64,000 nt of DNA, from NCBI GenBank assembly GCA_035999365.1, contig DASYGT010000011.1, forward strand, positions 36,113 through 100,112, read 5' to 3'. Within the stretch, counting starts at the first letter, position 1. Every line of letters begins with the position of its first letter. Origin of the DNA: DASYGT01 sp035999365. Lineage in GTDB: Bacteria > Actinomycetota > Actinomycetes > Mycobacteriales > Jatrophihabitantaceae. A model generated the notes under the pieces. It was not told the DNA's origin and searched no databases. It saw only the letters and a program-made list of their open reading frames with translations. A program made the translations under genes and the position numbers. Shown here piece by piece: positions 9,116 to 19,146 of the stretch.

Positions 9116-10387
9116 TCAGTCGACAGCGTGGACGGCGGGCGTGCGATCGGCCCGCAGGCGCTCGTGCCACGCCCGCGCGGAGGTGTCGGTGAGCTGGGAA
9201 ACCTGGTCGATCACCACCCGCAGCCGCTCGGCGTCCGTGCCGGCCTGCTGCCAGGCGGGGGCCACTGCGCGATCGAGCGTGCCCGGTGCGCCTGCGGCTA
9301 CCAGCTCGACCAGCTCCACCAGCAGCACCCGCTCGGCGGCCTGCCTCTCGCCGGACCCTGGGCGCCGCATGACGAAGTGTGCAGCCAACGCTTTGAGCAG
9401 CGCGCATTCGGCCGCGATGGCCGCTGGGACGACGAGGTCGGCCCGGTAACGGGTCAGGGGTTCGTCCCCGTAGCGCGACCGGGTCGCATGGACGGCGGCA
9501 CCCGCGAAGCGACCGGTGAGCTCGCTGGTAGCCCTTTTGGCGGCGGATTGGGCCAGGAATGAGCCGTCGTAGCCCGCCAGATCACGCAGCGTCGGCAGGT
9601 CGAGCAGCTCGTCGAGGACGCCGGCCAGCTCGTCGGCCGATCGCTTCGAGTATTGCGCAGCCGCCACCTCGCACACCTGCTCCCGATCACGTGGGCCGAC
9701 GGCGTCCAGGCGCAGCAGGCCGGCATGGATGCCGTCCTCGACGTCGTGTACCGAGTAGGCGACATCGTCGGCCCAATCCATGACCTGAGCCTCCATACAC
9801 CGCCTGTCAGCGGGCGCGCCCTCGCGCAACCAGGCGAAGGCCTCCTGATCCGCTGCGAAGTAGCCGTACTTCGCCGGCTGCTCGTCGCGCGACCACGGGT
9901 ACTTGCAGGTTGCGTCGAGCACGGCGCGAGTCAGGTTCAGGCCGGCCGGTGCGCCCGACGGATCGGCGATCTTCGCCTCCAGCCGGGTCAGGATGCGCAG
10001 CGTCTGCGCGTTGCCCTCGAAGCCGCCGCACGGGCCCGCCACCGAATCGAGCGCCTCCTCACCGTTGTGCCCGAACGGCGGGTGCCCGATGTCGTGCGCC
10101 AGACCGGCCGCATCGACGATGTCTGGGTCGCAGCCCAGCGCGGCTCCGATCTCCCGGCCGATCTGCGCCACTTCCAGCGAATGCGTCAGGCGGGTGCGAG
10201 GAAAGTCGTCCTCACCGGGAACGACGACCTGCGTCTTGTCGGCCAGCCGCCGAAACGCGTAGGAGTGCAACACCCGGGCACGGTCGCGTTGGAACTCGCC
10301 ACGCAACGCAGCGCCATGATCGGCCCCTGCCCGCTTCGGCGGCTCGACGACCCGGCGAGCGTAGGCGGCCGCCTCGTACGGCGACAC
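9116..10387 (-). CDS. dgt: Deoxyguanosinetriphosphate triphosphohydrolase-like protein
   Basis: 423 residues of the HD superfamily. The metal site is seen as TRLTHS (His69), GLAHDIGHPPFGHNGE (His98-Asp99) and a later DWADDVAYSVHD. Family members split dNTPs into nucleoside and triphosphate and so limit dNTP pools; the exact nucleotide preference of this type-2-like member is not visible. It starts one base after the stop of the YbjN gene and is followed by dnaG, an arrangement conserved in actinobacteria. Confidence 0.93.
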   Translation of the reverse strand: MSPYEAAAYARRVVEPPKRAGADHGAALRGEFQRDRARVLHSYAFRRLADKTQVVVPGEDDFPRTRLTHSLEVAQIGREIGAALGCDPDIVDAAGLAHDIGHPPFGHNGEEALDSVAGPCGGFEGNAQTLRILTRLEAKIADPSGAPAGLNLTRAVLDATCKYPWSRDEQPAKYGYFAADQEAFAWLREGAPADRRCMEAQVMDWADDVAYSVHDVEDGIHAGLLRLDAVGPRDREQVCEVAAAQYSKRSADELAGVLDELLDLPTLRDLAGYDGSFLAQSAAKRATSELTGRFAGAAVHATRSRYGDEPLTRYRADLVVPAAIAAECALLKALAAHFVMRRPGSGERQAAERVLLVELVELVAAGAPGTLDRAVAPAWQQAGTDAERLRVVIDQVSQLTDTSARAWHERLRADRTPAVHAVD

Positions 10388-10388
10388 G

Positions 10389-10868
10389 TCAGACCTGCTC
10401 GTCGACCCAGTCGGTGAAGCGCAGCAGTGTGTCGATCCACATCCCGATCGCGTACTTCAGCTGGGCACGCGTGACGCCGGCCTCGAAGTCGTAGCACTGC
10501 TCTGCGCAGATCCCGACCATGCCGTCGTCGGGCAGCACCGTGTAGGCCTTGGGAAAGAGCTTCGTGCGGTTCCACTCGTCGAGCAGCAAGGCGATCGCTC
10601 CGCGGTTGTCGACGGAAAAGCGGCGGTTCAGGTACAGCCTCGCCTGCATCACCTCGTGCCGCTCACCGTAGAAGAAGAAGAACACGCTGCACTTCTCCCA
10701 CCGCACGGTGAGATCGCCGTCGTCGTCCACCGAGTGCTTGAGCCCGAATTCGTCGAGGATCTGCTGCACGAGCGGCACTGCCGGCAGCACGTTGGTGCCA
10801 CCGTCGGGCTCGCGGCGCCGCGACTCGAGAGAGGGTGGCGCCTCGGGGCGCGAACGGCGTCGGAACAC
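10389..10868 (-). CDS. YbjN domain-containing protein
   Basis: 159 residues from GTG 10868; a longer frame to 10907 adds an Arg-rich leader. The body (VQQILDEFGLKHSVDDDGDL, then FFFYGERHEVMQARLYLNRR and a later AEQCYDFEAGVTRAQL) has the alternating helix-strand pattern of YbjN/type III chaperone-like domains, small proteins with unknown binding partners. The N-terminal basic Pro/Arg-rich stretch is low complexity. It is separated from dgt by one base, so the two are very likely in one transcript. Confidence 0.75.
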   Translation of the reverse strand: MFRRRSRPEAPPSLESRRREPDGGTNVLPAVPLVQQILDEFGLKHSVDDDGDLTVRWEKCSVFFFFYGERHEVMQARLYLNRRFSVDNRGAIALLLDEWNRTKLFPKAYTVLPDDGMVGICAEQCYDFEAGVTRAQLKYAIGMWIDTLLRFTDWVDEQV

Positions 10869-10925
10869 GCCTCGACGGTACCCGGCCGCCCGGGGCTGTC
10901 GCCGCAACCATTCCCGTGATCGGGG

Positions 10926-13607
10926 TCAGTCCTCCCGGACCGAGCGACCCGCCTCCAGGCGCGCCACCGGCACGCGGAAGGGCGAACACGACACGTAGTC
11001 GAGCCCGACCTCCTCGAAGAAGTGGACGCTGTCCGGATCGCCGCCGTGCTCGCCGCAGACCCCGAGCTTGAGCCCGGGCCGATGCGCCCGGCCCTTCTCG
11101 GCGGCGATCCTGACGAGCGCACCCACGCCGTCGCGATCGATCGACTCGAACGGGCTGACGCCGAAGATCCCCTTCTCCAGATAGGCGGTGAAGAACGAGG
11201 CCTCGACGTCGTCGCGGGAGAATCCCCAGGTCGTCTGGGTCAGGTCGTTCGTGCCGAAGGAGAAGAACTCCGCAGCCTCGGCGATCTGGTCGGCGGTGAG
11301 CGCTGCGCGAGGCAACTCGATCATCGTCCCGACCAGGAAATCGAGATGGACGCCCGTCTCGCCACGGACCTCTCGGGCGACCTGGATGATGGCGTGCTTG
11401 ACCGTCTCGAACTCCTGGACGTTCGCGACCAACGGCACCATGATCTCGATCCGGGGCACACCGCCGACGTTGATGCGCGCGGCAGCCGCCTCGAGGATCG
11501 CGCGGGCCTGCATCTCGAACAGGCCGGGGATCACGACACCGAGCCGCACGCCGCGCAGGCCGAGCATCGGGTTCTGCTCGTGCAGCTTGTGTACTGCCTG
11601 GAGCATCCGTAGATCGCCCTCGCGCTTCTCGCCGCGCGCCTCGGCGACGGCCACCCGGACCGACAGCTCGGTGATGTCAGGCAGGAACTCGTGCAGCGGC
11701 GGATCCAGCAGGCGGATTGTGACAGGAAGGCCGTCCATCGCCTCGAGGATGCCGATGAAGTCCTCGCGCTGCAGCGGCAGCAGCGCGCGCAGCTCCTCTT
11801 CCTGCTCCTCGTCGGTGTCGGCGAGGATGAGCTTCTCGACCAGGTGCCGCCGCTCCCCCAAGAACATGTGCTCGGTACGGCACAGGCCGATGCCCTGAGC
11901 ACCGAAGCGGCGCGCACGGGCGGCGTCCTCGGCGGTGTCGGCGTTGGCTCGTACCGACATGCGCCGAGCCCCGTCGGCGTGCCGCATGATCCGGTCGACG
12001 GCCTTGACGAGATCGTCGGCCTGCTCCGAGTCGGGATCGATCTCGCCTTCGAAGTATTGGACGATCGGCGACGAGACGACCGGCACCTCACCGAGGAAGA
12101 CATCGCCCGTCGTGCCGTCGATCGAGATGACGTCACCCTCGTGAACCTCGACCCCGTGCGGAGCGCGCATGATGCGCTGCTTGGTGTTGACGTCCAGCTT
12201 CTCGGCGCCGCAGACGCAGGTCTTACCCATCCCCCGCGCCACGACCGCGGCGTGCGAGGTCTTCCCACCGCGCGAGGTCAGGATGCCCGCGGCCGCGATC
12301 ATGCCATTCAGGTCGTCGGGGTTCGTCTCGCGCCGGACGAGGATGACCGATTCACCGGATCGCGACCACTTCACGGCGGTGTAGGAGTCGAAAACGACCT
12401 TGCCGACGGCCGCACCGGGCGAGGCGTTCATGCCGTGGGCGATGCGCTTGCGGCCGCCGACCTTCTCGTCGAACCGCGGGAACATCAACTGCGCGAGCTG
12501 GGCTCCGGTGACTCGCGAGACCGCCTCATCCATGTCGATGAGTCCCTGATCGACGAGCTGCAATGCGATGCGGAACGCCGCCGCCGCCGTGCGCTTGCCG
12601 ACGCGTGTCTGCAGCATCCAGAGCTTGCCGCGCTCGATCGTGAACTCGATGTCGCAGAGGTCGAGGTAGTGCTCCTCCAGCGTCTGCATGATCTGCATCA
12701 GTTCGTCGTAGGAGCGCTTGTCGAGCGTCTCCAGATCCGCGAGAGGCACGGTATTGCGGATACCTGCCACGACGTCCTCACCCTGCGCGTTCTGCAGGTA
12801 GTCGCCGTACACGCCCTGCCCACCACTCGCGGGGTCGCGGGTGAACGCGACGCCGGTGCCTGAGTCCATGCCCAGGTTGCCGAAGACCATCGCACAGATG
12901 TTGACCGCGGTGCCCAGCTCGCTGGGGATTCTCTCCTGCCGGCGGTAGATGACGGCCCGGTCGGTGTTCCACGACTCGAAGACGGCACGCACGGCAAGAT
13001 CCATCTGCTCGCGCGGCTCCTGCGGGAACGGTCGACCGGCGTACTTGACGACGATCTCCTTGAACGTCTCGACGAGCTGACGCATGTCGTCGGCGTCGAG
13101 ATCGAGGTCGTCGGTGGTGTCGCGAGCGTGCTTGGCAGCGTCGAGCGCCTCCTCGAAGTGCTCGCCGTCGATGCCGAGAACGGTCTTGCCGAACATCTGG
13201 ATCAGCCTGCGATAGGAGTCGAACGCAAACCGCTCGTTGTCGGCCTGCGCAGCAAGCCCCCGAACGGACTGGTCGTTCAGTCCGATGTTCAGGACCGTTT
13301 CCATCATCCCGGGCATGGAGAACTTCGCGCCCGAGCGCACCGACACGAGCAGCGGGTCGTCGGACTGCCCGAGCTGCTTGCCCATCGCGTGTTCAAGGGC
13401 CGCGAGGTGGGTGCTGACCTCGTCCGAGAGTTCGGGCGGCTCGTGCCCGCTCTTGAGGTACTCGCGGCACGCCTCGGTAGTGATCGTGAAGCCCGGCGGG
13501 ACGGGCAGGCCGAGATTCGTCATCTCGGCCAGGTTGGCGCCTTTGCCCCCGAGCAGGTCCTTGAGGTTCTTGTTTCCCTCAGCGAAGTCGTAGACGTACT
13601 TCGACAT
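10926..13607 (-). CDS. ppdK: Pyruvate, phosphate dikinase
   Basis: 893 residues from ATG 13607, which begins MSKYVYDFAEGN and has a GGAG site upstream; an extra six-codon extension is possible. The enzyme interconverts pyruvate + ATP + phosphate and PEP + AMP + diphosphate. The three family domains are evident: N-terminal ATP-grasp (GGKGANLAEM), the swivelling phosphohistidine domain (GGKTSHAAVVARGMG, catalytic His about residue 452), and the C-terminal PEP/pyruvate barrel (FSFGTNDLTQTTWGFSRDD, GVCGEHGGDP). Length is typical. It appears to be a single transcription unit located between dusB and the YbjN gene, a position not shared with M. tuberculosis. Confidence 0.97.
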   Translation of the reverse strand: MSKYVYDFAEGNKNLKDLLGGKGANLAEMTNLGLPVPPGFTITTEACREYLKSGHEPPELSDEVSTHLAALEHAMGKQLGQSDDPLLVSVRSGAKFSMPGMMETVLNIGLNDQSVRGLAAQADNERFAFDSYRRLIQMFGKTVLGIDGEHFEEALDAAKHARDTTDDLDLDADDMRQLVETFKEIVVKYAGRPFPQEPREQMDLAVRAVFESWNTDRAVIYRRQERIPSELGTAVNICAMVFGNLGMDSGTGVAFTRDPASGGQGVYGDYLQNAQGEDVVAGIRNTVPLADLETLDKRSYDELMQIMQTLEEHYLDLCDIEFTIERGKLWMLQTRVGKRTAAAAFRIALQLVDQGLIDMDEAVSRVTGAQLAQLMFPRFDEKVGGRKRIAHGMNASPGAAVGKVVFDSYTAVKWSRSGESVILVRRETNPDDLNGMIAAAGILTSRGGKTSHAAVVARGMGKTCVCGAEKLDVNTKQRIMRAPHGVEVHEGDVISIDGTTGDVFLGEVPVVSSPIVQYFEGEIDPDSEQADDLVKAVDRIMRHADGARRMSVRANADTAEDAARARRFGAQGIGLCRTEHMFLGERRHLVEKLILADTDEEQEEELRALLPLQREDFIGILEAMDGLPVTIRLLDPPLHEFLPDITELSVRVAVAEARGEKREGDLRMLQAVHKLHEQNPMLGLRGVRLGVVIPGLFEMQARAILEAAAARINVGGVPRIEIMVPLVANVQEFETVKHAIIQVAREVRGETGVHLDFLVGTMIELPRAALTADQIAEAAEFFSFGTNDLTQTTWGFSRDDVEASFFTAYLEKGIFGVSPFESIDRDGVGALVRIAAEKGRAHRPGLKLGVCGEHGGDPDSVHFFEEVGLDYVSCSPFRVPVARLEAGRSVRED

Positions 13608-13664
13608 GCCCGCTCCATCCCGCACCGTGACGTGTGTCCAGCCTAGTGGCGGGACCCAAGCCGC

Positions 13665-14834
13665 TCAGCCGCCGCCATCGCCGAGCTCGGCGCCGGAGGG
13701 AACTACCCGGGAATCCCGGTCGGCAAGCCAGTTGTGCGGCAGCGCGACCGTCCGCGCACCCGTGGTGCGCCCTCGGGGCCGGCCGAGCACCGCGTCAGGG
13801 AACGGCTGGTGGCTGTCGAGTTCGGCGAGCAGGTCGTCGAGTTCGGTGAGCGTCGATGCGCTCGCCAGCGCCCGGCGCAGGTCGCTCCCTACCGCGAATC
13901 CCTTGAGGTACCACGCGACGTGCTTGCGAAAGTCGGTGACCCCGCGGTTCTCCCCGATCCAGTCCGCGAGCAGGCCCGCGTGACGACGCATCGTGGCTGC
14001 CACCTCCGCCAGCCCAGGACGGGCGCGCTCGGACGATCCTGAGAAGGCCGCGGCGAGGTCCGTGAACAGCCATGGCCGGCCGAGGCAGCCGCGCCCCACC
14101 ACAACCCCCGCGCACCCCGTCTCACGCATCATCCGGAGCGCATCGTCTGCTTCCCAAATGTCGCCGTTACCGAGGACTGGGATGTCCAACAGCTCGACCA
14201 GCTCCGCGATCGGAGCCCAGTCGGCTGTCCCGCCGTAGAAGTCCGCGGCCGTGCGGCCGTGCAGTGCCACGTGTGCCACACCGGCTTCGGCGGCACGCAG
14301 TCCGGCCTCGCGGTAGGTGTGGTGGCGTTCGTCTATCCCCACGCGCATCTTGATCGTGACGGGGAACGCGCCGCCGGCTGCGCGCACGGCGCCGCGCACG
14401 ATGTCGTCGAACAGGTCGATATGCCACGGCAATGCCGAGCCGCCTCCCTTGCGGGTGACCTTCGGCACCGGGCAGCCGAAGTTGAGGTCGACGTGATCGG
14501 CAAGATCCTCCTCGGCGATCATGCGCACTGCGGCCGCCACCACGGCCGGATCGACGCCGTAGAGCTGAATGCTGCGCGGCTGTTCGTCGGACTCGAAGCG
14601 GATCAGCCGGAGCGTCTTCGGGTTCCGTTCCACGAGCGCGCGCGAGGTGATCATTTCGCTGACGAACAGGCCACCAGCTGCGCCGGACGGCAACGCAGGT
14701 CGCATTGCCTCGCGGCAGAGCCGTCGGAACGCGGTGTTGGTGATTCCCGCCATCGGCGCGAGGACCACCGGCGGGTCGGCGACGACGCGCTCGCCCAGGC
14801 GCAACGGAGGCGCGAGGACGGCCGTGGTCGACAT
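13665..14834 (-). CDS. dusB: tRNA-dihydrouridine synthase
   Basis: 389 residues. The FMN-dependent enzyme reduces uridines in the tRNA D-loop. Seen are LAPMAGITNTAFRRLC near residue 25, the DLNFGCPVPKVTRKGGG motif with catalytic Cys121, KMRVGID, HGRTAADFY and the phosphate-binding VGRGCLGRPWLF. The gene symbol follows the usual bacterial naming; which D-loop positions it modifies is unknown. GGAGG lies unusually close to the annotated ATG, so the start is slightly uncertain. It is 59 bases upstream of ppdK on the same strand. Confidence 0.93.
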   Translation of the reverse strand: MSTTAVLAPPLRLGERVVADPPVVLAPMAGITNTAFRRLCREAMRPALPSGAAGGLFVSEMITSRALVERNPKTLRLIRFESDEQPRSIQLYGVDPAVVAAAVRMIAEEDLADHVDLNFGCPVPKVTRKGGGSALPWHIDLFDDIVRGAVRAAGGAFPVTIKMRVGIDERHHTYREAGLRAAEAGVAHVALHGRTAADFYGGTADWAPIAELVELLDIPVLGNGDIWEADDALRMMRETGCAGVVVGRGCLGRPWLFTDLAAAFSGSSERARPGLAEVAATMRRHAGLLADWIGENRGVTDFRKHVAWYLKGFAVGSDLRRALASASTLTELDDLLAELDSHQPFPDAVLGRPRGRTTGARTVALPHNWLADRDSRVVPSGAELGDGGG

Positions 14835-14879
14835 ACCTCCAGGGTACGTGCGCGCCCCGCCTCTATCCGCGACGATCGG

Positions 14880-15404
14880 TCAGGTCTCGCCGCAGATACG
14901 CAGCCCGGCGACGTCGCTGATCACCGTGAAGGTGACATTGCTGGTCCGGCTCTGGGACGTGTCGACGGACTTCACGTCGAGGGCGTAGTCCAGATTGAGG
15001 CCGTCCGACGTCGCCTGGTAGTCCTTGAACGTCGCCTTGGTGATGGTGACCGTGAAATCGCCACCCGGCTTGTCGATCGTCGCCTGCCAGTCGCTGACCC
15101 GGTTGGCGCAGATCAACGTCGTCGCGTCCGCGCGGTTGTGCGCGTTGATGTCATCGAGGTACTGCACGATCAGGGCCCGCGCGTCGGCGAGCGCGATGGC
15201 GCTGGCAGTGAGGGTAGGGCTGGATGTTGTCTTCGATGTCGCCGGCAGACCGCCCTTGACCGTCGTGTCGTTGTTGAACGCGAGTACAAGACCGATGCCG
15301 ACAGCAGCGACCACAGCGATGACGGCCACCGCGATCAACGCAGCGCGGTTACCGTGCCGCGGCGGCGGCGGCGACTGCTGCGGTGGCGGGGCCGGTGCCG
15401 TCAT
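14880..15404 (-). CDS. Membrane-anchored extracellular protein, unknown function
   Basis: 174 residues: a cytoplasmic Pro/Gln-rich N-terminus, one membrane helix at about residues 21-42, a Thr/Ser linker, then an exported domain of about 110 residues. The domain (ALADARALIVQYLDDINAHN, later FTVTITKATFKDY and VSDVAGLRICGET) looks like the small NTF2-like DUF4878-type domains found after a single membrane helix in actinobacteria; this is inferred from pattern only. Two cysteines (ICANR and RICGET) could form a disulfide. A strong GGGAGGA site precedes the ATG. It lies 24 bases downstream of glyS. Confidence 0.65.
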   Translation of the reverse strand: MTAPAPPPQQSPPPPRHGNRAALIAVAVIAVVAAVGIGLVLAFNNDTTVKGGLPATSKTTSSPTLTASAIALADARALIVQYLDDINAHNRADATTLICANRVSDWQATIDKPGGDFTVTITKATFKDYQATSDGLNLDYALDVKSVDTSQSRTSNVTFTVISDVAGLRICGET

Positions 15405-15428
15405 CGTTCCTCCCTGCGACGAGTGAGG

Positions 15429-16811
15429 TCACGCACCGACGAGCTGTACCGCCAGATAGCTCTCGACACGGTCTAGGGCGATTCTCTCCTGCCGCATCGA
15501 ATCCCGCTCCCGCACGGTGACGGCGCGATCATCGATCGTGTCGAAATCGACCGTGATGCAGAACGGGGTACCGATCTCATCCTGACGCCGGTAGCGACGT
15601 CCGATGGCTTGCGCGTCGTCGAAGTCGACGTTCCAGTTCTGTCGCAACGCGGCAGCGAGGTCGCGCGCTATCGGTGACAGGTCGGCGTTGCGCGACAGCG
15701 GCAGGACTGCCGCCTTCACCGGCGCCAGCCGACGGTCGAGACGGAGCACGGTGCGCTTCTCGAGCACGCCCTTTGCATTCGGTGCCTCGTCCTCGGAGTA
15801 GGCGTCGAGCAGGAAGGCGAGCACGTTGCGCGTCAGGCCCGCTGCCGGCTCGATCACGTATGGGGTCCAGCGCTCGTTCTTCTCCTGATCGAAGTACGAC
15901 AGGTCGACGCCGGAGTGCTTGGTGTGGGTCGTGAGGTCGAAGTCCGTGCGGTTGGCAATGCCCTCGAGTTCCGCGAACTCCGTACCGCCGAAGCGGAACC
16001 GGTATTCGATGTCGATCGTGCGCTTGGAGTAGTGGCTGAGCTTCTCTTTCGGATGCTCGAAGTAGCGCAGGTTGTCGGCGTTGATACCGAGGCCGACGTA
16101 CCAGTCCCACCGCTGCTTGATCCAGTAGTCGAACCACTGCTCGTCGCTGCCAGGCTCGACGAAGTACTCCATCTCCATCTGCTCGAACTCGCGGGTTCGG
16201 AAGATGAAATTGCCGGGCGTGATCTCGTTGCGGAAGCTCTTGCCCGTCTGTGCGATACCGAACGGCGGTTTGCGCCGCGACGTCGTCATCACATTGAGGA
16301 AGTTGACGAAGATGCCCTGCGCTGTCTCGGGTCGCAGGTAGTGCAGTGCCGACTCGTCCTCGGTCGGGCCGAGATAGGTGCGCAACATCCCGGAGAACTG
16401 CTTCGGCTCGGTCCACTGACCCCGCGTGCCACAGTTCGGGCATGGCACGTCGGCCAGACCGTTTTCCGGAGCCCGGCCCTTGCGAGCCTCGTACTCCTCC
16501 TCGAGGTGGTCGGCACGATACCGGCGGTGGCAGTTCAAACACTCGACCAGCGGGTCGGAGAACGTGGCGACGTGGCCGGATGCCTCCCACACCTGCGGGG
16601 CGAGGATCACTGCCGAATCGAGACCGACGATGTCGTCGCGACTGGTGACCATCGCCTTCCACCACTGGCGCCGAACGTTCTCCTTCAGCTCGACACCGAG
16701 CGGGCCGTAGTCCCATGCCGAACGCGAACCGCCGTAGATGTCGCTGGACGGGTACACGAACCCCCGCCGCTTGCTGAGGTTCACCACGGCGTCGTTGCGG
16801 TCGGTCGGCAC
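15429..16811 (-). CDS. glyS: Glycine--tRNA ligase, single-chain
   Basis: 460 residues, the alpha2 (eukaryote-like) class II form. It charges tRNA-Gly. The N-terminus has [26 protein letters not shown]; an insertion carries two CxxC pairs (CLNC, CPNC) that likely bind zinc; class II motif 2 ([24 protein letters not shown]) and the C-terminal anticodon domain are complete. The GTG start shares its G with the TAG stop of the PAP2 gene (TAGTG), so translation of the two is coupled. No glycine riboswitch was seen upstream. Confidence 0.96.
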   Translation of the reverse strand: MPTDRNDAVVNLSKRRGFVYPSSDIYGGSRSAWDYGPLGVELKENVRRQWWKAMVTSRDDIVGLDSAVILAPQVWEASGHVATFSDPLVECLNCHRRYRADHLEEEYEARKGRAPENGLADVPCPNCGTRGQWTEPKQFSGMLRTYLGPTEDESALHYLRPETAQGIFVNFLNVMTTSRRKPPFGIAQTGKSFRNEITPGNFIFRTREFEQMEMEYFVEPGSDEQWFDYWIKQRWDWYVGLGINADNLRYFEHPKEKLSHYSKRTIDIEYRFRFGGTEFAELEGIANRTDFDLTTHTKHSGVDLSYFDQEKNERWTPYVIEPAAGLTRNVLAFLLDAYSEDEAPNAKGVLEKRTVLRLDRRLAPVKAAVLPLSRNADLSPIARDLAAALRQNWNVDFDDAQAIGRRYRRQDEIGTPFCITVDFDTIDDRAVTVRERDSMRQERIALDRVESYLAVQLVGA

Positions 16812-17935
16812 TAGCTCTCCATCATGGCGTCGGCCGGCTCAGTCGTGCGTGCTGCGGCCGGAGTCGGAGCGTCCAGAGTATCGACCCCGGGCGAACCTCC
16901 ACGCCGCCAGACCTGCCATCGGCCCCGGGCACGCTGACGCTCCACGTAGTCGAACACGAGAGAGACGAGGGCAGCGCACAGCCAGCCGGCCAGGATGTCG
17001 GACACGTAATGCTCGGCGGCGTACACCAGCGAGAAGGCCATCGCGAGGTTGTACGCGACCAATGCGAGCTTCCACCCCTTGCGAATCCGGCGCCAGAGGA
17101 AGATCGCCAGCAGCATCGCGCCGCCCGCATGCAACGACGGAACGGCTGCCACCAGGTTCGATGTGGCCTGGCCTTTGGCGAGCAAGGCCTGCGCTGCGGT
17201 GAGGTGCAACTCCGACCAGCCACGTCCGGACAGTCTTTCGATGTAGGGCAGCGCTCCCTGCTGGTGGTGCGTCATCCTGCCGAGCAGACCGCCGCTGGGC
17301 ACGCTGGCCGGCGACACCCCCATGCACGCCGGACTCGACGGGTGCGCGGCCACGTCCGGCCCTGTGCAGCGCGCCGCGGCCCACGGCGGGGCGGTGGGAA
17401 GCAGCGCGAACAGCACGAAGCCGAACAGCGAGAGCGAGACAAATCGTCCTGTCCAACGGTGGAAGTCGGTCCTGCTGCGCACCCAGAGCACGGCCGCCAC
17501 TACGTAGGGCAGGAGGAAGAACGAGATATAGGTGGCCGTGACGACGACATCCCACCACTGCGCATGGGCGTATTTGACGTGCTCCTGCAACCAGACGGTG
17601 GGCTCAGTGCCACCGAAGAGGAACTTGTCGACGTTCAGCTGTGGCGTCCACCAGGTCGGCATGCCGAGCGTGTCGGACGCACCGCGGGCGAAGTCGTAAG
17701 CCAGAAGGACGAGCGCGAAAGGCAGCCAGTCGACGAGCACGGTCCACGCCGCGCGCCGGCCGATCGTCAGGGCAAAGGCCCCACCCATCAGCCAGAGGAT
17801 GACCGATTCGCGGTCGAACGGGATGCCACTCAGGCGGATCTGCACGCCGAGTGCGCACACCCAGACGAAGACGGCGGACCACCTGATGGCCTCGACGACC
17901 TCGGGAGTCAGACGCTGCGCGAGCCGTGTTCGCAT
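16811..17935 (-). CDS. PAP2/AUR1-type phosphatase family membrane protein
   Basis: 374 residues with about six membrane helices. The catalytic histidines of the PAP2 superfamily are visible as [11 protein letters not shown] and [12 protein letters not shown]. The long N-terminal part with [23 protein letters not shown] and the lack of a clear KxxxxxxRP motif place it in the inositol-phosphorylceramide-synthase-like branch rather than classical lipid phosphatases. Actinobacterial members are thought to handle phospholipid or polyprenyl headgroups, but the substrate is unknown. The stop overlaps the glyS start by one base. Confidence 0.85.
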   Translation of the reverse strand: MRTRLAQRLTPEVVEAIRWSAVFVWVCALGVQIRLSGIPFDRESVILWLMGGAFALTIGRRAAWTVLVDWLPFALVLLAYDFARGASDTLGMPTWWTPQLNVDKFLFGGTEPTVWLQEHVKYAHAQWWDVVVTATYISFFLLPYVVAAVLWVRSRTDFHRWTGRFVSLSLFGFVLFALLPTAPPWAAARCTGPDVAAHPSSPACMGVSPASVPSGGLLGRMTHHQQGALPYIERLSGRGWSELHLTAAQALLAKGQATSNLVAAVPSLHAGGAMLLAIFLWRRIRKGWKLALVAYNLAMAFSLVYAAEHYVSDILAGWLCAALVSLVFDYVERQRARGRWQVWRRGGSPGVDTLDAPTPAAARTTEPADAMMES

Positions 17936-17958
17936 TTACGGTGCACCCGGGCAGCGGC

Positions 17959-18276
17959 TCATGCGCGGTCGCTGTCACGCATGAGCGCGGCACCCCCCGG
18001 GGCTACCTCGACAAGCGGCTCGAAGGCGGTAGGAACATCGACGGATTCGGCGAGCAGTGGGGTCGCGTGCACCTTGACCTCGTAGGCGCCGAGCGCGCGC
18101 CGGTAGGAGCCGATGTTCTGCCATTCGGTGATCATGACCCAGGCGTCGTCGGCATCGGCCGAACGAGCAAGGGTGCCGCGCAGGTATCCCGGTCGCCGCG
18201 CGAGCGCCTGCAGCGCGGTCTGCGCACGGGCGGAGAAGTCCGCTGCACCCGAGGCGAAGTGCGTCACCGAGATCAT
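17959..18276 (-). CDS. Antibiotic biosynthesis monooxygenase (ABM) domain protein
   Basis: 105 residues. The segment [20 protein letters not shown] then [20 protein letters not shown] is the ferredoxin-like ABM fold, which in known members performs cofactor-free oxidations or haem degradation. The ATG at 18276 overlaps the uppS stop as ATGA, so it is translated with uppS. The frame is open further upstream inside uppS, but the overlap decides the start. A comparable small gene follows uppS in mycobacteria (Rv2360c region). Substrate unknown. Confidence 0.75.
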   Translation of the reverse strand: MISVTHFASGAADFSARAQTALQALARRPGYLRGTLARSADADDAWVMITEWQNIGSYRRALGAYEVKVHATPLLAESVDVPTAFEPLVEVAPGGAALMRDSDRA

Positions 18277-19106
18277 GCGTCCGGTGCCTCGACCGGGCCG
18301 GCCGCACCGAAGCGGCGGTCGCGGCGCGCGTAGGCGAGGCACGCTGCCCACAGGTCACGCCGGTCGAAGTCCGGCCACGGAGTGTCGACGAACACCAACT
18401 CGGCATATGCCGATTGCCACAGCAGGAAGTTGGAGGTGCGCTGCTCGCCGGAGGTGCGGATGAAGAGGTCGACGTCGGGCAGCCCCGGTTCGTCGAGGTG
18501 GGCGGCGATCGTCCGCTCGTCGATCTTCGCCGGGTTGATCTCCCCGGACGCCACGGCGCGGGCGATCGCACGGGTCGCGTCGACGATCTCCGCTCGGCCT
18601 CCGTAGTTGACGCAGAACTGCAGGGTGAGGCGATCGTTGTCGCGCGTGTACTCCTCGGCGTCTTCGAGCTGGTCGATCACGCTGCGCCACAACCGTGGAC
18701 GGCGGCCCGCCCAACGGATGCGCACCCCCAGCTGGGCGAGCTCGTCGCGTCGCCTGCGTATGACGTCCTTGTTGAACCCCATGAGGAACCGGACCTCGTC
18801 CGGCGAGCGCCGCCAGTTCTCCGTCGAGAACGCATAGGCCGACACGGTCGAGACGCCGATCTCGATCGCACCGTGCAGCACGTCCATGAGCGCCGCCTCG
18901 CCGGCGCGATGCCCGTCGGTGCGCGGCAGCCCGTGCGCGTGCGCCCACCGGCCGTTGCCGTCCATGACGATCGCGACATGCTTCGGGACGATGTTCAGCG
19001 GGATGTCCGGGGGCGCGGCGCCCGACGGGTGCGGCGGCGGGTCCGGCCATCGCGATGCCGGGGCGGCGCGTCGACGGCCACGCGGAGCAGCGGTCGAAGA
19101 CGTCAC
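18273..19106 (-). CDS. uppS: Isoprenyl transferase (cis-prenyl diphosphate synthase)
   Basis: 277 residues. It extends an allylic diphosphate with isopentenyl units in cis to make the C50-C55 carrier lipid of cell-wall synthesis. Motifs are [12 protein letters not shown] with catalytic Asp49, [32 protein letters not shown] and the C-terminal [21 protein letters not shown]. In mycobacteria the gene at this place (Rv2361c) makes decaprenyl diphosphate; chain length here is not predictable. An N-terminal Pro/Arg-rich extension of about 35 residues precedes the core. Downstream of recO by 40 bases. Confidence 0.96.
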   Translation of the reverse strand: MTSSTAAPRGRRRAAPASRWPDPPPHPSGAAPPDIPLNIVPKHVAIVMDGNGRWAHAHGLPRTDGHRAGEAALMDVLHGAIEIGVSTVSAYAFSTENWRRSPDEVRFLMGFNKDVIRRRRDELAQLGVRIRWAGRRPRLWRSVIDQLEDAEEYTRDNDRLTLQFCVNYGGRAEIVDATRAIARAVASGEINPAKIDERTIAAHLDEPGLPDVDLFIRTSGEQRTSNFLLWQSAYAELVFVDTPWPDFDRRDLWAACLAYARRDRRFGAAGPVEAPDA

Positions 19107-19146
19107 GGCAACAGGCTAACCCGGCCGGACCGGCCGATCCGGCAGC

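Noticed and set aside
7859..9562. 567-codon plus-strand frame opposite dnaG and dgt
   Set aside because: Runs across two well-supported genes and the gap between them; no recognisable domain.
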